Both the position numbers and the translations under genes were made by a program. 23,303 nt of DNA from CAYNST01 sp964641175 (GTDB lineage: Bacteria; Pseudomonadota; Gammaproteobacteria; Pseudomonadales; Cellvibrionaceae). A model generated the notes under the pieces. That model had not been told where the DNA came from and searched no databases. It was given only the letters and a program-made list of their open reading frames with translations. Below, piece after piece: positions 16,772 through 23,303 of this stretch. The stretch lies in assembly GCA_964641175.1 (NCBI GenBank), contig CAZXLJ010000049.1, positions 1 to 23,303 on the forward strand. The letters run 5' to 3'. The stretch's first letter is position 1, and the number at the start of each line of letters is the position of its first letter.

Positions 16772-16798
16772 CAAGGTGGCGCTCCGAAAAGCGCCTTG
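16772..16798 (-). terminator. Possible terminator or attenuating hairpin after pdxB
   Basis: On the minus strand, CAAGGCGCT pairs with AGCGCC-A-CCTTG around a TTTCGG loop (nine base pairs with a short bulge), 44 bases past the pdxB stop. The following TTGATTT is only a weak T-run, so partial termination before the NAD-kinase-like gene is likelier than a full stop. Confidence 0.4.
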
Positions 16799-16841
16799 GG
16801 GGCTGAACGTCTTGGCTCGCGCAGCCGCTGACCAGACCTGA

Positions 16842-17966
16842 TCAGAGTTCTCCCGGCGTGAAACCCAGCGCCTGTAACTGCATACGTTCATTCGGCCCCG
16901 ACGCTCGCAGTCGATAGTGTCCGAATTCGCGCCTTTCAAAATAGTTTTTGCGGAAATGGTCAAATGCGATCCCCGCGTGCCCAGGCCCCGCCTGTCCTAG
17001 GGCTTCCATGAACTGCTGGTGGTCCGCGCCTATATCATAGGTGGAAAGCACCGCCTCATCGACCGTCTGCGCTGCAATGTGCTTTTGTGGGCCTTCAAGC
17101 TGCTGCAGGATGACTGCGGACGCCGCCCTGGCAGCAGCATCACTGTTGCCGAGATAGCGCTGGAGCGCGTCGTGGATCATGGCGGTACCGTTGAGCTTTC
17201 CCTCGTAGCTGTAGCCTGCGATATGAGGCGTACCCAGCTTCACCCGCTGCGCCAGAGCGAGATTGATATGCGGCTCGTTTTCCCATACATCGAGTACAAC
17301 CTGCAGATCTGCCCCGTTTTGCAAATGCGTCAGCAAGGCCTCATTGTCAATGGCACCGCCTCGACCCGCATTTAGCAATAAGGCGCCGGGCCTCAGCTGA
17401 CGCAGTGCGTCCGCATCCATCATGTGGTGCGTCGGATTGCTTCCAGACCTGGTTAAAGGCGTGTGCATGCTAATAATGTCGGACTGGAGCAACGACTCCC
17501 AGGAAACCAGCCGGGGTGTACCATGTTGATCCAGAAAGGGGTCGTAGCTGACGCAATCCACACCCATCTGCGCCAGTGTCCGGCAAATGCGTCCACCAAC
17601 ATTTCCGTGACCAACTATGCCGATCCGTCGCTGTTGCCAACCCGGCTGACACATTGCCAGTGCGGCAAGTACATACTGCACCACGCCTCCGGCGTTGCAG
17701 CCCGGCGCACTTGCATAGGCTATGCCTCGACGCTGGAGATAGCCTGTGTCCATATGATCAATGCCGATGGTGCAGGTGCCCACAAAACGAACATTGCTCC
17801 CCTGCAGTAACGTTTCATTGACCTGCGTCACGGAACGCACGATCAGGATATCGGCATCCTGCACGTCGGCAGCAGCCATCTGCCTGCCGGGAAGACTCCG
17901 TATCTCACCGAATTGCTTGAAGAAAGTGTGCAAGTGCGGAATGTTTTCGTCGGCGACGATTTTCAT
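16842..17966 (-). CDS. pdxB: Erythronate-4-phosphate dehydrogenase (vitamin B6 synthesis)
   Basis: Oxidises 4-phospho-D-erythronate to 2-oxo-3-hydroxy-4-phosphobutanoate, the second step of the DXP-dependent pyridoxal phosphate pathway, in the cytosol. The 374-residue protein is full length: MKIVADENIPH at the start, FVGTCTIGIDHMD, SAPGCNAGGVVQYVL, Rossmann GIVGHGNVGGRI (116-127), NAGRGGAID, DVWENEP and GTPHIAGYSYEGK. The catalytic Arg, Glu and His are R202, E231 and H248, a constant offset of six from the E. coli residues. The C-terminal dimerisation region is present. ATG 17966 has AAGGAT eight bases upstream. epmC lies 92 bases upstream on the same strand. Confidence 0.97.
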   Translation of the reverse strand: MKIVADENIPHLHTFFKQFGEIRSLPGRQMAAADVQDADILIVRSVTQVNETLLQGSNVRFVGTCTIGIDHMDTGYLQRRGIAYASAPGCNAGGVVQYVLAALAMCQPGWQQRRIGIVGHGNVGGRICRTLAQMGVDCVSYDPFLDQHGTPRLVSWESLLQSDIISMHTPLTRSGSNPTHHMMDADALRQLRPGALLLNAGRGGAIDNEALLTHLQNGADLQVVLDVWENEPHINLALAQRVKLGTPHIAGYSYEGKLNGTAMIHDALQRYLGNSDAAARAASAVILQQLEGPQKHIAAQTVDEAVLSTYDIGADHQQFMEALGQAGPGHAGIAFDHFRKNYFERREFGHYRLRASGPNERMQLQALGFTPGEL

Positions 17967-18058
17967 TCAATCATCCTTTGTCATAGGTGGCAGGCTGTCA
18001 CTTCCCGGCAACTCCCTGGCCGCTGCCGGGTCGTTCAGCCGGATTCTCCGGGCGGGGC

Positions 18059-18661
18059 TCATTCAGACAAGCCCGCCTGATGGGCGCTGTGGTGCGACCC
18101 CGGCAGCTCCGACAGACGGTACAACGCCGGATTGTAAAAATTGCTCCCCCGGTAATGACCGTGCAGCGCGGTTGCGAATCGGCAGGCCCGACTGTTCAGT
18201 CCTTTCGTGCAGAGATCCCTGGCCTTCTCGACCAGCGCCACGCAAAAATCCGGACTTGGGCCACCGGCAAGTTCAAGATTGTCGGAGCTTGGGCGAAACC
18301 GATAATCGGCCGCCTGACAGAACATCCATTCCAGCGCCTGCGGGTAAACCTCCACTTGCTCAAAAGCGATCTGCTGGTGCCGGTCCCGTCCATCGGGTGC
18401 ATACCAGTAGCCATAATCCACCATCTGTCGACGGGCAGCGCCTGCGACACACCAGTGGGCAATCTCATGCAAGGCACTGGCGAAATAATCCGCGCGAAAG
18501 ACTATCCTGTGGATTGGGCAGTCCGACCCCGCCGGGAGATAAACAGGTTCGTCTCCTCCGCCTACGAGACATGTATTGAATTCGTAGGCAAAACAGGAGT
18601 CGAACAGCCGGCAGATATCTTCAGCAGCATGATGGCGTTTAAACTTGTTGGCGTGAAGCAT
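18059..18661 (-). CDS. epmC: Elongation factor P hydroxylase
   Basis: EpmC (formerly YfcM) hydroxylates the beta-lysyl-lysine of elongation factor P, the final step after EpmA and EpmB. The 200-residue protein matches the E. coli enzyme through its core: FDSCFAYEFNTCLVGGGDEPVYLPA, RIVFRADYFASALHEIAHWC with the metal-coordinating HEIAH (65-69), VDYGYWYAPDGRD and FEQVEVYPQALEWMFC. Its presence implies that epmA, epmB and efp exist elsewhere in the genome; none is in the window. The C-terminal tail (after about 175) is less conserved. The ATG at 18661 has no evident ribosome site, but the sequence begins like its relatives. It reads towards pdxB and may share its transcript. Confidence 0.96.
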   Translation of the reverse strand: MLHANKFKRHHAAEDICRLFDSCFAYEFNTCLVGGGDEPVYLPAGSDCPIHRIVFRADYFASALHEIAHWCVAGAARRQMVDYGYWYAPDGRDRHQQIAFEQVEVYPQALEWMFCQAADYRFRPSSDNLELAGGPSPDFCVALVEKARDLCTKGLNSRACRFATALHGHYRGSNFYNPALYRLSELPGSHHSAHQAGLSE

Positions 18662-18756
18662 GCTTATCTGTAATGAGATTCGGCGAACGTGCCGCCAGCT
18701 TTAAAACGAAATAGTCTAGGAGGTGCCAAAAAAGATTCCCTTCCCGTGTTGAGTTA

Positions 18757-18786
18757 TTGGCTATCAGCATATACTGTGTATATAAC
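18757..18786 (+). promoter_or_regulatory. Putative sigma70 promoter of the 18860 gene
   Basis: TTGGCT (18757-18762, four of six matches) and TATAAC (18781-18786, five of six) are separated by 18 bases. Transcription would begin near 18793, leaving about 67 bases of leader. A second -10-like TATACT lies at 18770-18775 with TTGAGT 15 bases upstream, which is short. Weak prediction by eye. Confidence 0.4.
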
Positions 18787-18859
18787 GAGGACGTGGTTTA
18801 GCGCGTCGTCCCGGCTCACCCGCTCTTGCAGAGCAGACAGGCCCCGCGGAGGTGGTATT

Positions 18860-19564
18860 ATGAAGACCTCGGACTCCGGTCACAAGCTCGACAATGTGAT
18901 CGATCTCTTTTCTGGCAAACCCTACCAATCCCTGGAAGAAACCCGCTTTATAAGACTTGCTCCGGAGCTGGACGGGCTGGAAATGCTTTATTCCAATGAG
19001 GCCAGCACCGACAAACTTTTCAGCCTGAAAATTCTCGCATGGGGACTGCGGGCAAATGGCGATGTGGTTGGACTCGTACCATGGCTGGATGACATTATTC
19101 CGTGTACCCAGATTCAGGATCCACTTAACGGTCAATGGGAGGGTTATTACGATTCAGGTATTGACGAAATATTTTACGAGGCGCCTATCCACAAGGTGGT
19201 GGAACTGGAAACGGCCGCCGAGTATTACGATTATGAATGCGAAAATCCAGGTGACGTTGTTCAGGAAATTCCCGATACCATCGGGACACATGCAGTGCTT
19301 TCAGAACCCGAGCAGAAAAGTTTGACGCTGCAGGAGGTGGTCAGCTGGCGACTGCATAACGACGGAACCATTTCCGGGATGATCATTGACGAAAACAAGG
19401 TAATCAGCACCCCTGTTCTGCCGGGCGACGAGTGTTTATATCCGGCGCAGACTCACAAAAATTTTCGCTACTTTTTTCAGCATCACATCGCAAACAAAAT
19501 AAAATCCAAGGATCCTGAAGCTCTCGCGGCCATCAGCATGCTGGTGGAAGATTCCAGCCGTTAA
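18860..19564 (+). CDS. Uncharacterised acidic protein, 234 residues
   Basis: A soluble protein, strongly acidic (many D and E), without signal peptide or membrane helix. It begins MKTSDSGHKLDNVIDLFSGKPYQSLEE and contains two segments that look related: SLKILAWGLRANGDVVGLVPWLDDIIPC (about 58-85) and TLQEVVSWRLHNDGTISGMIIDENKVIS (about 155-182), each 'W-R/L-x-N-G-x-V/I-x-G-hydrophobic-x-D/E'. This suggests an internal duplication of a small beta-hairpin unit. I do not recognise a family. GGAGG (18848-18852) lies seven bases before ATG 18860, so that start is secure. It converges on the tusA-like gene. Confidence 0.82.
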   Translation: MKTSDSGHKLDNVIDLFSGKPYQSLEETRFIRLAPELDGLEMLYSNEASTDKLFSLKILAWGLRANGDVVGLVPWLDDIIPCTQIQDPLNGQWEGYYDSGIDEIFYEAPIHKVVELETAAEYYDYECENPGDVVQEIPDTIGTHAVLSEPEQKSLTLQEVVSWRLHNDGTISGMIIDENKVISTPVLPGDECLYPAQTHKNFRYFFQHHIANKIKSKDPEALAAISMLVEDSSR

Positions 19565-19579
19565 GACCGTATAGGTAAC

Positions 19580-19610
19580 GCCCCACCAGGCCTCAGAGCA
19601 AAGGTGGGGC
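19580..19610. terminator. Inverted repeat between convergent genes, likely bidirectional terminator
   Basis: GCCCCACC (19580-19587) and GGTGGGGC (19603-19610) form a perfect, GC-rich 8-bp stem with a 15-base loop, 15 bases after the stop of the 18860 gene and 25 bases from the stop of the tusA-like gene. The place suits a terminator shared by both strands, but there is no T-run on either side. Confidence 0.45.
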
Positions 19611-19635
19611 CCTCCACTCTCACATTCTCATTCGC

Positions 19636-19887
19636 TTACACACGCTCGACCTTACGTACTTTGTATATAAAGTACGGCAGTTCCGATTTGTCCTCCTGCT
19701 CATGGGAGAGCAACTCATGTCCAAGAAATTCGCAGAATGCAGGGATATCACGTTGCGTGGCCGGGTCGGTCGCGATGACTTCTATAACATCTCCGACAGC
19801 ACAATCGCGTATCGCCTTATGCAGCAACATGACCGGCTCCGGGCAGACAAGGCCGGTAGTGTCAAGTATCTTATGTTCCGGTTTCAG
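19636..19887 (-). CDS. TusA/SirA-family sulfur carrier, apparent CTG start
   Basis: A small cytosolic sulfur carrier fold of 83 residues if translation begins at CTG 19887. The upstream part reads KILDTTGLVCPEPVML, which holds the family's catalytic cysteine in the CPxP motif (C15), and the rest fits (KAIRDCAVGDVIEVIATDPATQRDIPAFCEFLGHELLSH). The first ATG in frame (19830) lies after that cysteine and would give a 64-residue protein without it. Between the preceding in-frame TGA (19915-19917) and the CPxP motif there is no ATG, GTG or TTG. GAGGAG stands nine bases before the CTG, which suits it as the start. TusA relays sulfur for tRNA 2-thiolation; paralogues have other roles. It follows yheU by 48 bases, probably in one transcript. 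Confidence 0.85.
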   Translation of the reverse strand: MKPEHKILDTTGLVCPEPVMLLHKAIRDCAVGDVIEVIATDPATQRDIPAFCEFLGHELLSHEQEDKSELPYFIYKVRKVERV

Positions 19888-19935
19888 ATTCCTGCGCTCC
19901 TCTTTTCGGTAAATTCATTTTCAACCACCAAACCA

Positions 19936-20166
19936 CTATTCGGCGCGGGGCAAGTCTTCGCGTTTCACCAGATTTACACATTGCGAATGTTCATCGAAAA
20001 CAATCAGGACTTCACCCCGCAATACCTGGGGACGTAATCTGGAAATCTTGTCGGCCAGACTCAGCTCCACCTCTCCGTAGTCCGTACCTTCCCGGGTTAT
20101 GTATTCCTCCAGCAAATTGGCCAAAGTCGCTGGAGGAATTTCGTGCGGTGGTATTATCATGGACAC
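19936..20166 (-). CDS. yheU: YheU family protein (UPF0270)
   Basis: A 76-residue protein matching the YheU family over its length: MIIPPHEIPPATLANLLEEYITREGTDYGEVELSL..K, then RGEVLIVFDEHSQCVNLVKREDL. The function of the family is unknown; it is found widely in gammaproteobacteria. Two starts are possible. GTG 20166 has GAGG ten bases upstream; ATG 20160 (two codons later) starts the protein as in E. coli but is 16 bases from that site. The tusA-like gene follows 48 bases later, and the gcvR-like gene diverges about 62 bases away. Confidence 0.92.
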   Translation of the reverse strand: MSMIIPPHEIPPATLANLLEEYITREGTDYGEVELSLADKISRLRPQVLRGEVLIVFDEHSQCVNLVKREDLPRAE

Positions 20167-20228
20167 TTTTGCTGAACCTCAATTTCGACAATCCTGTCTT
20201 ATTGGCAGAACCGCTTCCCGAGGCCCAC

Positions 20229-20765
20229 ATGAACGCCCATCTCTTGCTGACAGTCATCAGTGATGACAAACCCGGAATTGTCCGTCGCATCGCCGACACC
20301 GTTACAGGCCACGGAGGCAATTGGCTGGAGAGCCGAATGGCGCAACTGGCCGGAAAATTCGTCGGTGTGATTCACGTTACCACGCTTTCTGAGCACAGTC
20401 AGGCTCTGCAAGAGTCCCTCAATTCGCTTCAGAAAGAATTTATCTACGTTACCATCGAGCCACTTTCCAATGCGCGTGCGCCGGCCCCCCGGGGACGCGG
20501 TGCGACATTTACGGCTATTGGACCGGATCGCCCCGGAATTGTCCTTGAAATCTCGCAGGCCCTGGCCGAGTACAACATCAATGTGGTGCAGATGGATACC
20601 GAGTGTTCCAGCATGCCATATAGCGGAGAACCCCTGTTTGAGATCCGCGGATCCTTGTCTCTCCCGCCGGAAACCGACCTGGCGCTGCTGCTTTCACAGC
20701 TTGATCTTATTGCTGACAAGCTGGGAGTGGATATGGAATGCGAAGAAATCAACGCGACCGCATAG
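20229..20765 (+). CDS. Glycine cleavage system repressor-like protein with two ACT domains
   Basis: A 178-residue protein of the GcvR family. The first ACT domain (about 1-75) begins MNAHLLLTVISDDKPGIVRRIADTV and continues GGNWLESRMAQLAGKFVGVI; the second (about 88-165) has FTAIGPDRPGIVLEISQALAEYNINVVQMDTE. Both carry the DxPGIV ligand-binding loop. In E. coli GcvR holds GcvA in repression when glycine is low; in this genome the target is unproven and no gcvA or gcv gene is in the window. ATG 20229 has GAGG (20219-20222) just upstream; a longer reading from 20148 would overlap yheU. The short divergent interval with yheU may hold shared promoters. Confidence 0.9.
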   Translation: MNAHLLLTVISDDKPGIVRRIADTVTGHGGNWLESRMAQLAGKFVGVIHVTTLSEHSQALQESLNSLQKEFIYVTIEPLSNARAPAPRGRGATFTAIGPDRPGIVLEISQALAEYNINVVQMDTECSSMPYSGEPLFEIRGSLSLPPETDLALLLSQLDLIADKLGVDMECEEINATA

Positions 20766-20779
20766 CGCCCGATATATAA

Positions 20780-21277
20780 CTACACCTCGAATTCGATTGG
20801 AGGCTGTAAATCAATCAAGTCCTGTACGATTTTTACGGCATATTTGTACAGCTCGTCCGCTGATTTATCCACGACACTGAACTTGTCCATGCTATCGAGG
20901 TAACGTAGTTTGGAAAGCAGCAGGCGTCGACGCGCGTCAGGAGAGTGCGTCGCTTCAAACGAAATTCCATCACCCAGTATTTCCTTATAACAACTGACGG
21001 ATGTCGTCGGTCCGAAGGAACTGATGGTGATCCGGCACTGATACTGCAAATCCGCCAGAGGCGCCTGAAAAGCGACACACTGGCGCACCGGCTTGTTTCG
21101 GGTAAAAAAAGTTTTGCTCTCAAGATCGGCGTATCCCGCGCTCACATCTGGGACTGCCAGTTCTTTGTAGAAATTCAAAACCTTCTCCAAAAGCAATTTC
21201 TGCTCGTCTGAAGCCAGACCAAAATCGAGATTCACCCAGGATTTGTCTTCATAGAGTTTATTGGGCGTAATTTCCAT
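20780..21277 (-). CDS. Uncharacterised protein, 165 residues
   Basis: A soluble protein, probably alpha/beta, without signal peptide or membrane segment. A charged helix (ASDEQKLLLEKVLNFYKELA) is followed by strands (FTRNKPVRQCVAFQAPL, YQCRITISSFG) and a C-terminal helical part (ARRRLLLSKLRYLDSMDKF ... LYKYAVKIVQDLIDL). I recognise no family or catalytic motif. It converges with the gcvR-like gene, with 14 bases between the two stops. The ATG at 21277 has no clear ribosome site; GAGG lies about 15 bases upstream. The tidy helix and strand pattern makes a real gene more likely than not. A 521-base gene-poor stretch lies upstream. Confidence 0.72.
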   Translation of the reverse strand: MEITPNKLYEDKSWVNLDFGLASDEQKLLLEKVLNFYKELAVPDVSAGYADLESKTFFTRNKPVRQCVAFQAPLADLQYQCRITISSFGPTTSVSCYKEILGDGISFEATHSPDARRRLLLSKLRYLDSMDKFSVVDKSADELYKYAVKIVQDLIDLQPPIEFEV

Positions 21278-21798
21278 AAAAGATGAACCAGCCTCTACAG
21301 GTATTGCCGTGTATGACCGTCGGGTTGCGTCGGCACCCCCAGCTGTCCATGAGGTGCAGTCACCCGTTCGGATGCAAGCTTGTCTTTCTGATTTTTCCCT
21401 TGTTCGCTATAGACCAGGCGAGAGCGCCAGACCACCGCGGCGGGTGCTCAATCCGGAGAACTTTCGGGAATGCCGGGGACAGGACGCACGGAAATGGTCG
21501 GTATTTCCTTGATGCCTCTGTGCATCCGGGCATACTGGCACTTGATGAATGCAAAACATTCAGTGTAGATTTGCGCTGCTTCGCCGGTCGAGGCAGGATT
21601 CTGCCAGTTAACGTCAGGTGATGGAAGAACCGGCGCGCCGCTGTCGGTTCGCAGTAGGTGGGCCCTGTACCTGTAGAGCGAATTGGCCCCAAAGCGCCCA
21701 GCCGTTGCAGATTGACCCGCGACGGGTGATTTCTATGCGGCCGGCATTCCGCCCGCGCGCAAAACTATCGTTCCCATATATTGAAAACCGGAGTATCC
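21278..21798. other. 521-base gene-poor region
   Basis: No gene with a credible start and ribosome site is seen on either strand. A minus-strand frame is open for 94 codons (21451-21732, between TAG and TGA). It reads protein-like in places (VNWQNPASTGEAAQIYTECF, then FIKCQYARMHRGIKEIP) but has no usable start near its beginning; it may be a gene relic. Small inverted repeats ACCCG-cga-CGGGT and ATGC-ggccg-GCAT lie about 21716-21743. The last bases before 21799 carry the ribosome site of the next gene. Confidence 0.5.
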
Positions 21799-22251
21799 AT
21801 GTTGGATTTGCTGGTCCGCTACGGCCATTTCGTTGCGATAATCGTTCTATTCGCCATGCTGTCAGCCGAACATATGTTGTTGAAAAGCACTGTAGAGCCA
21901 AGTTGGATGAAGAAGATCGCCATCTTCGACACGATCTACGGCGCCAGCGCCCTTTGCGTCCTGCTCTTCGGCGTAGGTCTTTGGTGGTGGGTAGGCAAAC
22001 CCGCAGTTTTCTATACCCATAATCCTGTGTTCCACGCCAAGGTCGGCCTTTTTGTTCTAACGGGTTTGCTATCCTTTATACCCACTCGATTTTACTTGAA
22101 GCACCGTCACGCTACTCAGCCAGTAGCGATTCCGAAATCCATCATCATGATCGTACGAACCGAATTATTGCTGCTCCTTGTCGTTGCGCTGCTGGCCGTT
22201 CTTATGGCCCAAGGTGTCGGCCTCAACGGTTTTTTCAACAAGCAAATCTAA
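21799..22251 (+). CDS. DUF2214 family integral membrane protein
   Basis: A 150-residue inner-membrane protein with four predicted helices: LLVRYGHFVAIIVLFAMLSAEH, TIYGASALCVLLFGVGLWWW, KVGLFVLTGLLSFIPTRFYL, and a C-terminal RTELLLLLVVALLAVLMAQGVG. The histidine early in helix 1 (YGHF), the H..LL..T pattern and the HAK before helix 3 are typical of the DUF2214 family, which has no known biochemical role. ATG 21799 has GGAG five bases upstream; TTG 21781 would add six residues and is less likely. No obvious partner is adjacent. Confidence 0.85.
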   Translation: MLDLLVRYGHFVAIIVLFAMLSAEHMLLKSTVEPSWMKKIAIFDTIYGASALCVLLFGVGLWWWVGKPAVFYTHNPVFHAKVGLFVLTGLLSFIPTRFYLKHRHATQPVAIPKSIIMIVRTELLLLLVVALLAVLMAQGVGLNGFFNKQI

Positions 22252-22464
22252 ATTTACGCGAGCTACTGGGTGTAAGCGCTGTAGCCAATCAACGGCTCCA
22301 CCGGGTGCGTCGTCGTCAATTGATCGACGCAACCTGTTAACCATTGTACTCCACTCCTGGCGAATCTCGCCTGAGTTGCCCTTTGCGGTTTCCGTTACAA
22401 ATCCCTGCAATAAATGCAACTTGATTCGGGTAATTTCAGGTCGGCACCGGCCATACCGCCCCAC
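22165..22464 (-). CDS. Doubtful small gene antisense to the end of the DUF2214 gene
   Basis: A 99-codon frame in which the first 71 codons lie in otherwise empty intergenic sequence and the last 29 lie antisense to the DUF2214 gene. The N-terminal part reads as an amphipathic, charged protein (EITRIKLHLLQGFVTETAKG, SGEIRQEWSTMVNRLRRSID) with mixed, natural-looking codons. GGGGCGG before the ATG is a poor ribosome site. I know no family. It may be real, a relic or chance; the 87-base overlap with a sound gene counts against it. Confidence 0.25.
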   Translation of the reverse strand: MGRYGRCRPEITRIKLHLLQGFVTETAKGNSGEIRQEWSTMVNRLRRSIDDDAPGGAVDWLQRLHPVARVNLDLLVEKTVEADTLGHKNGQQRNDKEQQ

Positions 22465-22656
22465 TTCTCTGTCGTAAAATCCGCCTTTTTTCCATCATTC
22501 AATTTTTCACTTTGTGACATGGTTTGCCTTAGCGGGGAGTTCCGTGAGGATAGCCACCAGGCTGGCGCGCTGTATGCACTGTCTGTATCGAAACAAACAG
22601 CCCTGTACCGAAAAAGTTGATTGGTTCAAGTGTGGGCTCAACGTTGAGGTTGATTT
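22252..22656. other. 405-base interval without a secure gene
   Basis: Apart from the doubtful minus-strand frame starting at 22464, I see no gene. A GCTAC/GTAGC inverted repeat lies about 22260-22283, shortly after the DUF2214 stop, and could be a weak terminator. The AT-rich stretch about 22470-22520 could carry a promoter for the 22657 gene, but no clear -35/-10 pair is visible. Confidence 0.45.
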
Positions 22657-23154
22657 ATGGATTTGCTGAACCGTCCCTTAAGCCTGTTTAATTCGTTCTT
22701 TTCAACGCATGGGACGCGTGTAACTCCGCAATTAAATGCAACTAAAAACTATGATGGGGCAGGCGTCAACGAAGGCCTCGATACGTACCGGCTTGCAGTT
22801 GCGTCCGTTCCGGACGACAGAAATCTGGCAATTCAGATGTTCGAGCTGTTTGCGGACGATCAGACAAGTTCAAACACTTGGGAAAACGCCATTCTGTTCA
22901 ACGGCGAAGGTGACCAGATAGGCTTTATCGAGGACATGGTGGTCAGAACTGACCGATCGGACGCCGGCTTCATGATAAAGCTGATTGACGGCGCCTCTGA
23001 CCCGCCACGCTCTGGAGTTTTTGTGAGCGTCGATGACATTGAAGCGCGTGGCGCTCATTTTGTATGGAATATGCCGACAGGTTCCGCAGAAGCGCATCCC
23101 GCCGACAACCCCCGGTTTGTCAGTGTGGCAAACCTTCAACGAACCACGGTATGA
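22657..23154 (+). CDS. Uncharacterised protein with a possible PRC-barrel-like segment
   Basis: A 165-residue acidic protein without signal peptide or membrane helix. The first 65 residues are poorly organised and rich in Asn, Thr and Asp. Residues about 75-130 read as a strand series (AILFNGEGDQIGFIEDMVVR, GFMIKLIDG, SGVFVSVDDIEA) resembling the PRC-barrel pattern 'G..IG.i.D.vvd......yvvv......v.vp...i'; this is inference from the pattern. A C-terminal FVSVANL strand follows. ATG 22657 has GAGG (22646-22649) seven bases upstream. The gene is followed by repeat copy 2. No known partner is adjacent; a sensor or storage-related role would be a guess. Confidence 0.72.
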   Translation: MDLLNRPLSLFNSFFSTHGTRVTPQLNATKNYDGAGVNEGLDTYRLAVASVPDDRNLAIQMFELFADDQTSSNTWENAILFNGEGDQIGFIEDMVVRTDRSDAGFMIKLIDGASDPPRSGVFVSVDDIEARGAHFVWNMPTGSAEAHPADNPRFVSVANLQRTTV

Positions 23155-23209
23155 GCGTGGGCGTCGAGTTCGCCGAAGCGCTTGGGAAACCTCTGATCAA
23201 GTCTGAATA

Positions 23210-23265
23210 GCGTCTGGCTCACGGCGCTTTGCGGGATCAAGGCGGCGCTCGAAGGCATGCTGACT
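23210..23265 (+). repeat. Dispersed intergenic repeat, copy 2
   Basis: The partner of 3348-3404, in direct orientation, about 82 percent identical by hand count. It lies 55 bases after the 22657 gene and continues to the right edge with sequence (GAGAAGCGCCAACGCAG and beyond) that may belong to the full element but has no counterpart in copy 1, which runs into a coding start at that point. The true right boundary is outside the window. Confidence 0.6.
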
Positions 23266-23303
23266 GCCTGTCGAGAAGCGCCAACGCAGAGCTCGCGAAG
23301 CGA

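Noticed and set aside
17761..18673. Plus-strand frames of 228 and 272 codons across pdxB and epmC
   Set aside because: They run antisense to two recognised enzymes and show no domain; the proline- and arginine-rich composition is typical of shadows.
18771..18788. LexA-like box around CTGTGTATATAACG
   Set aside because: Only the left half (CTGT) fits; the right half is CGAG instead of ACAG, so SOS control is not supported.

Overview
The window looks like a chromosomal segment of a free-living gammaproteobacterium outside the enteric group. rapA, the EF-P hydroxylase gene epmC, yheU, a gcvR-like ACT repressor gene and pdxB are together a strongly gammaproteobacterial set. A diguanylate cyclase and a CotH lipoprotein suit an environmental or marine lifestyle. 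That lifestyle, and any genus, is inference. I see no rRNA or tRNA gene, CRISPR array, prophage, intact insertion sequence or toxin-antitoxin pair.

Layout. 1-3289: the end of an RND membrane-fusion gene and a complete HAE-1-type RND pump gene, one nucleotide apart. 3348-4712: a dispersed-repeat copy running into a membrane-anchored GGDEF protein with an atypical EGEQF signature. 4873-5205: a short TfoX N-terminal-domain protein. 5206-5465: a repeat-like intergenic block. 5472-8117 (minus): rapA, with a good sigma70-like promoter. 8262-9207: a small orphan gene and a small outer-membrane barrel. 9208-9711: a 504-base non-coding stretch with a perfect 30-bp palindrome and several predicted hairpins. 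9712-10173: a secreted His-rich helical protein. 10278-11972: NAD-malic enzyme maeA. 12156-14513: a large CotH/lamin-tail lipoprotein. 14538-18661 (minus): a methyltransferase, an NAD-kinase-like protein, pdxB and epmC, plausibly one transcription unit or two. 18860-21277: an orphan gene, a tusA-like gene that apparently lacks a standard start codon, yheU, a gcvR-like regulator and a second orphan. 21799-23154: a DUF2214 membrane protein, a doubtful antisense frame and an orphan with a possible PRC-barrel. 23210-23265: a second copy of the 3348 repeat.

Functional links. The two RND genes encode the adaptor and pump of one efflux system; the outer-membrane channel is not visible after the pump. 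pdxB (vitamin B6 synthesis) and epmC (final hydroxylation of EF-P) are housekeeping functions. yheU and tusA are only 48 nt apart on the same strand and probably co-transcribed. The gcvR-like gene diverges from them.

Most of the window is ordinary chromosome. I did not find a clear multi-gene novel system. The best leads are the non-coding features (the palindrome, the folded segment near 9462-9523 and the two repeat families), the start-codon anomaly of the tusA-like gene, the CotH lipoprotein and the degenerate GGDEF signature.
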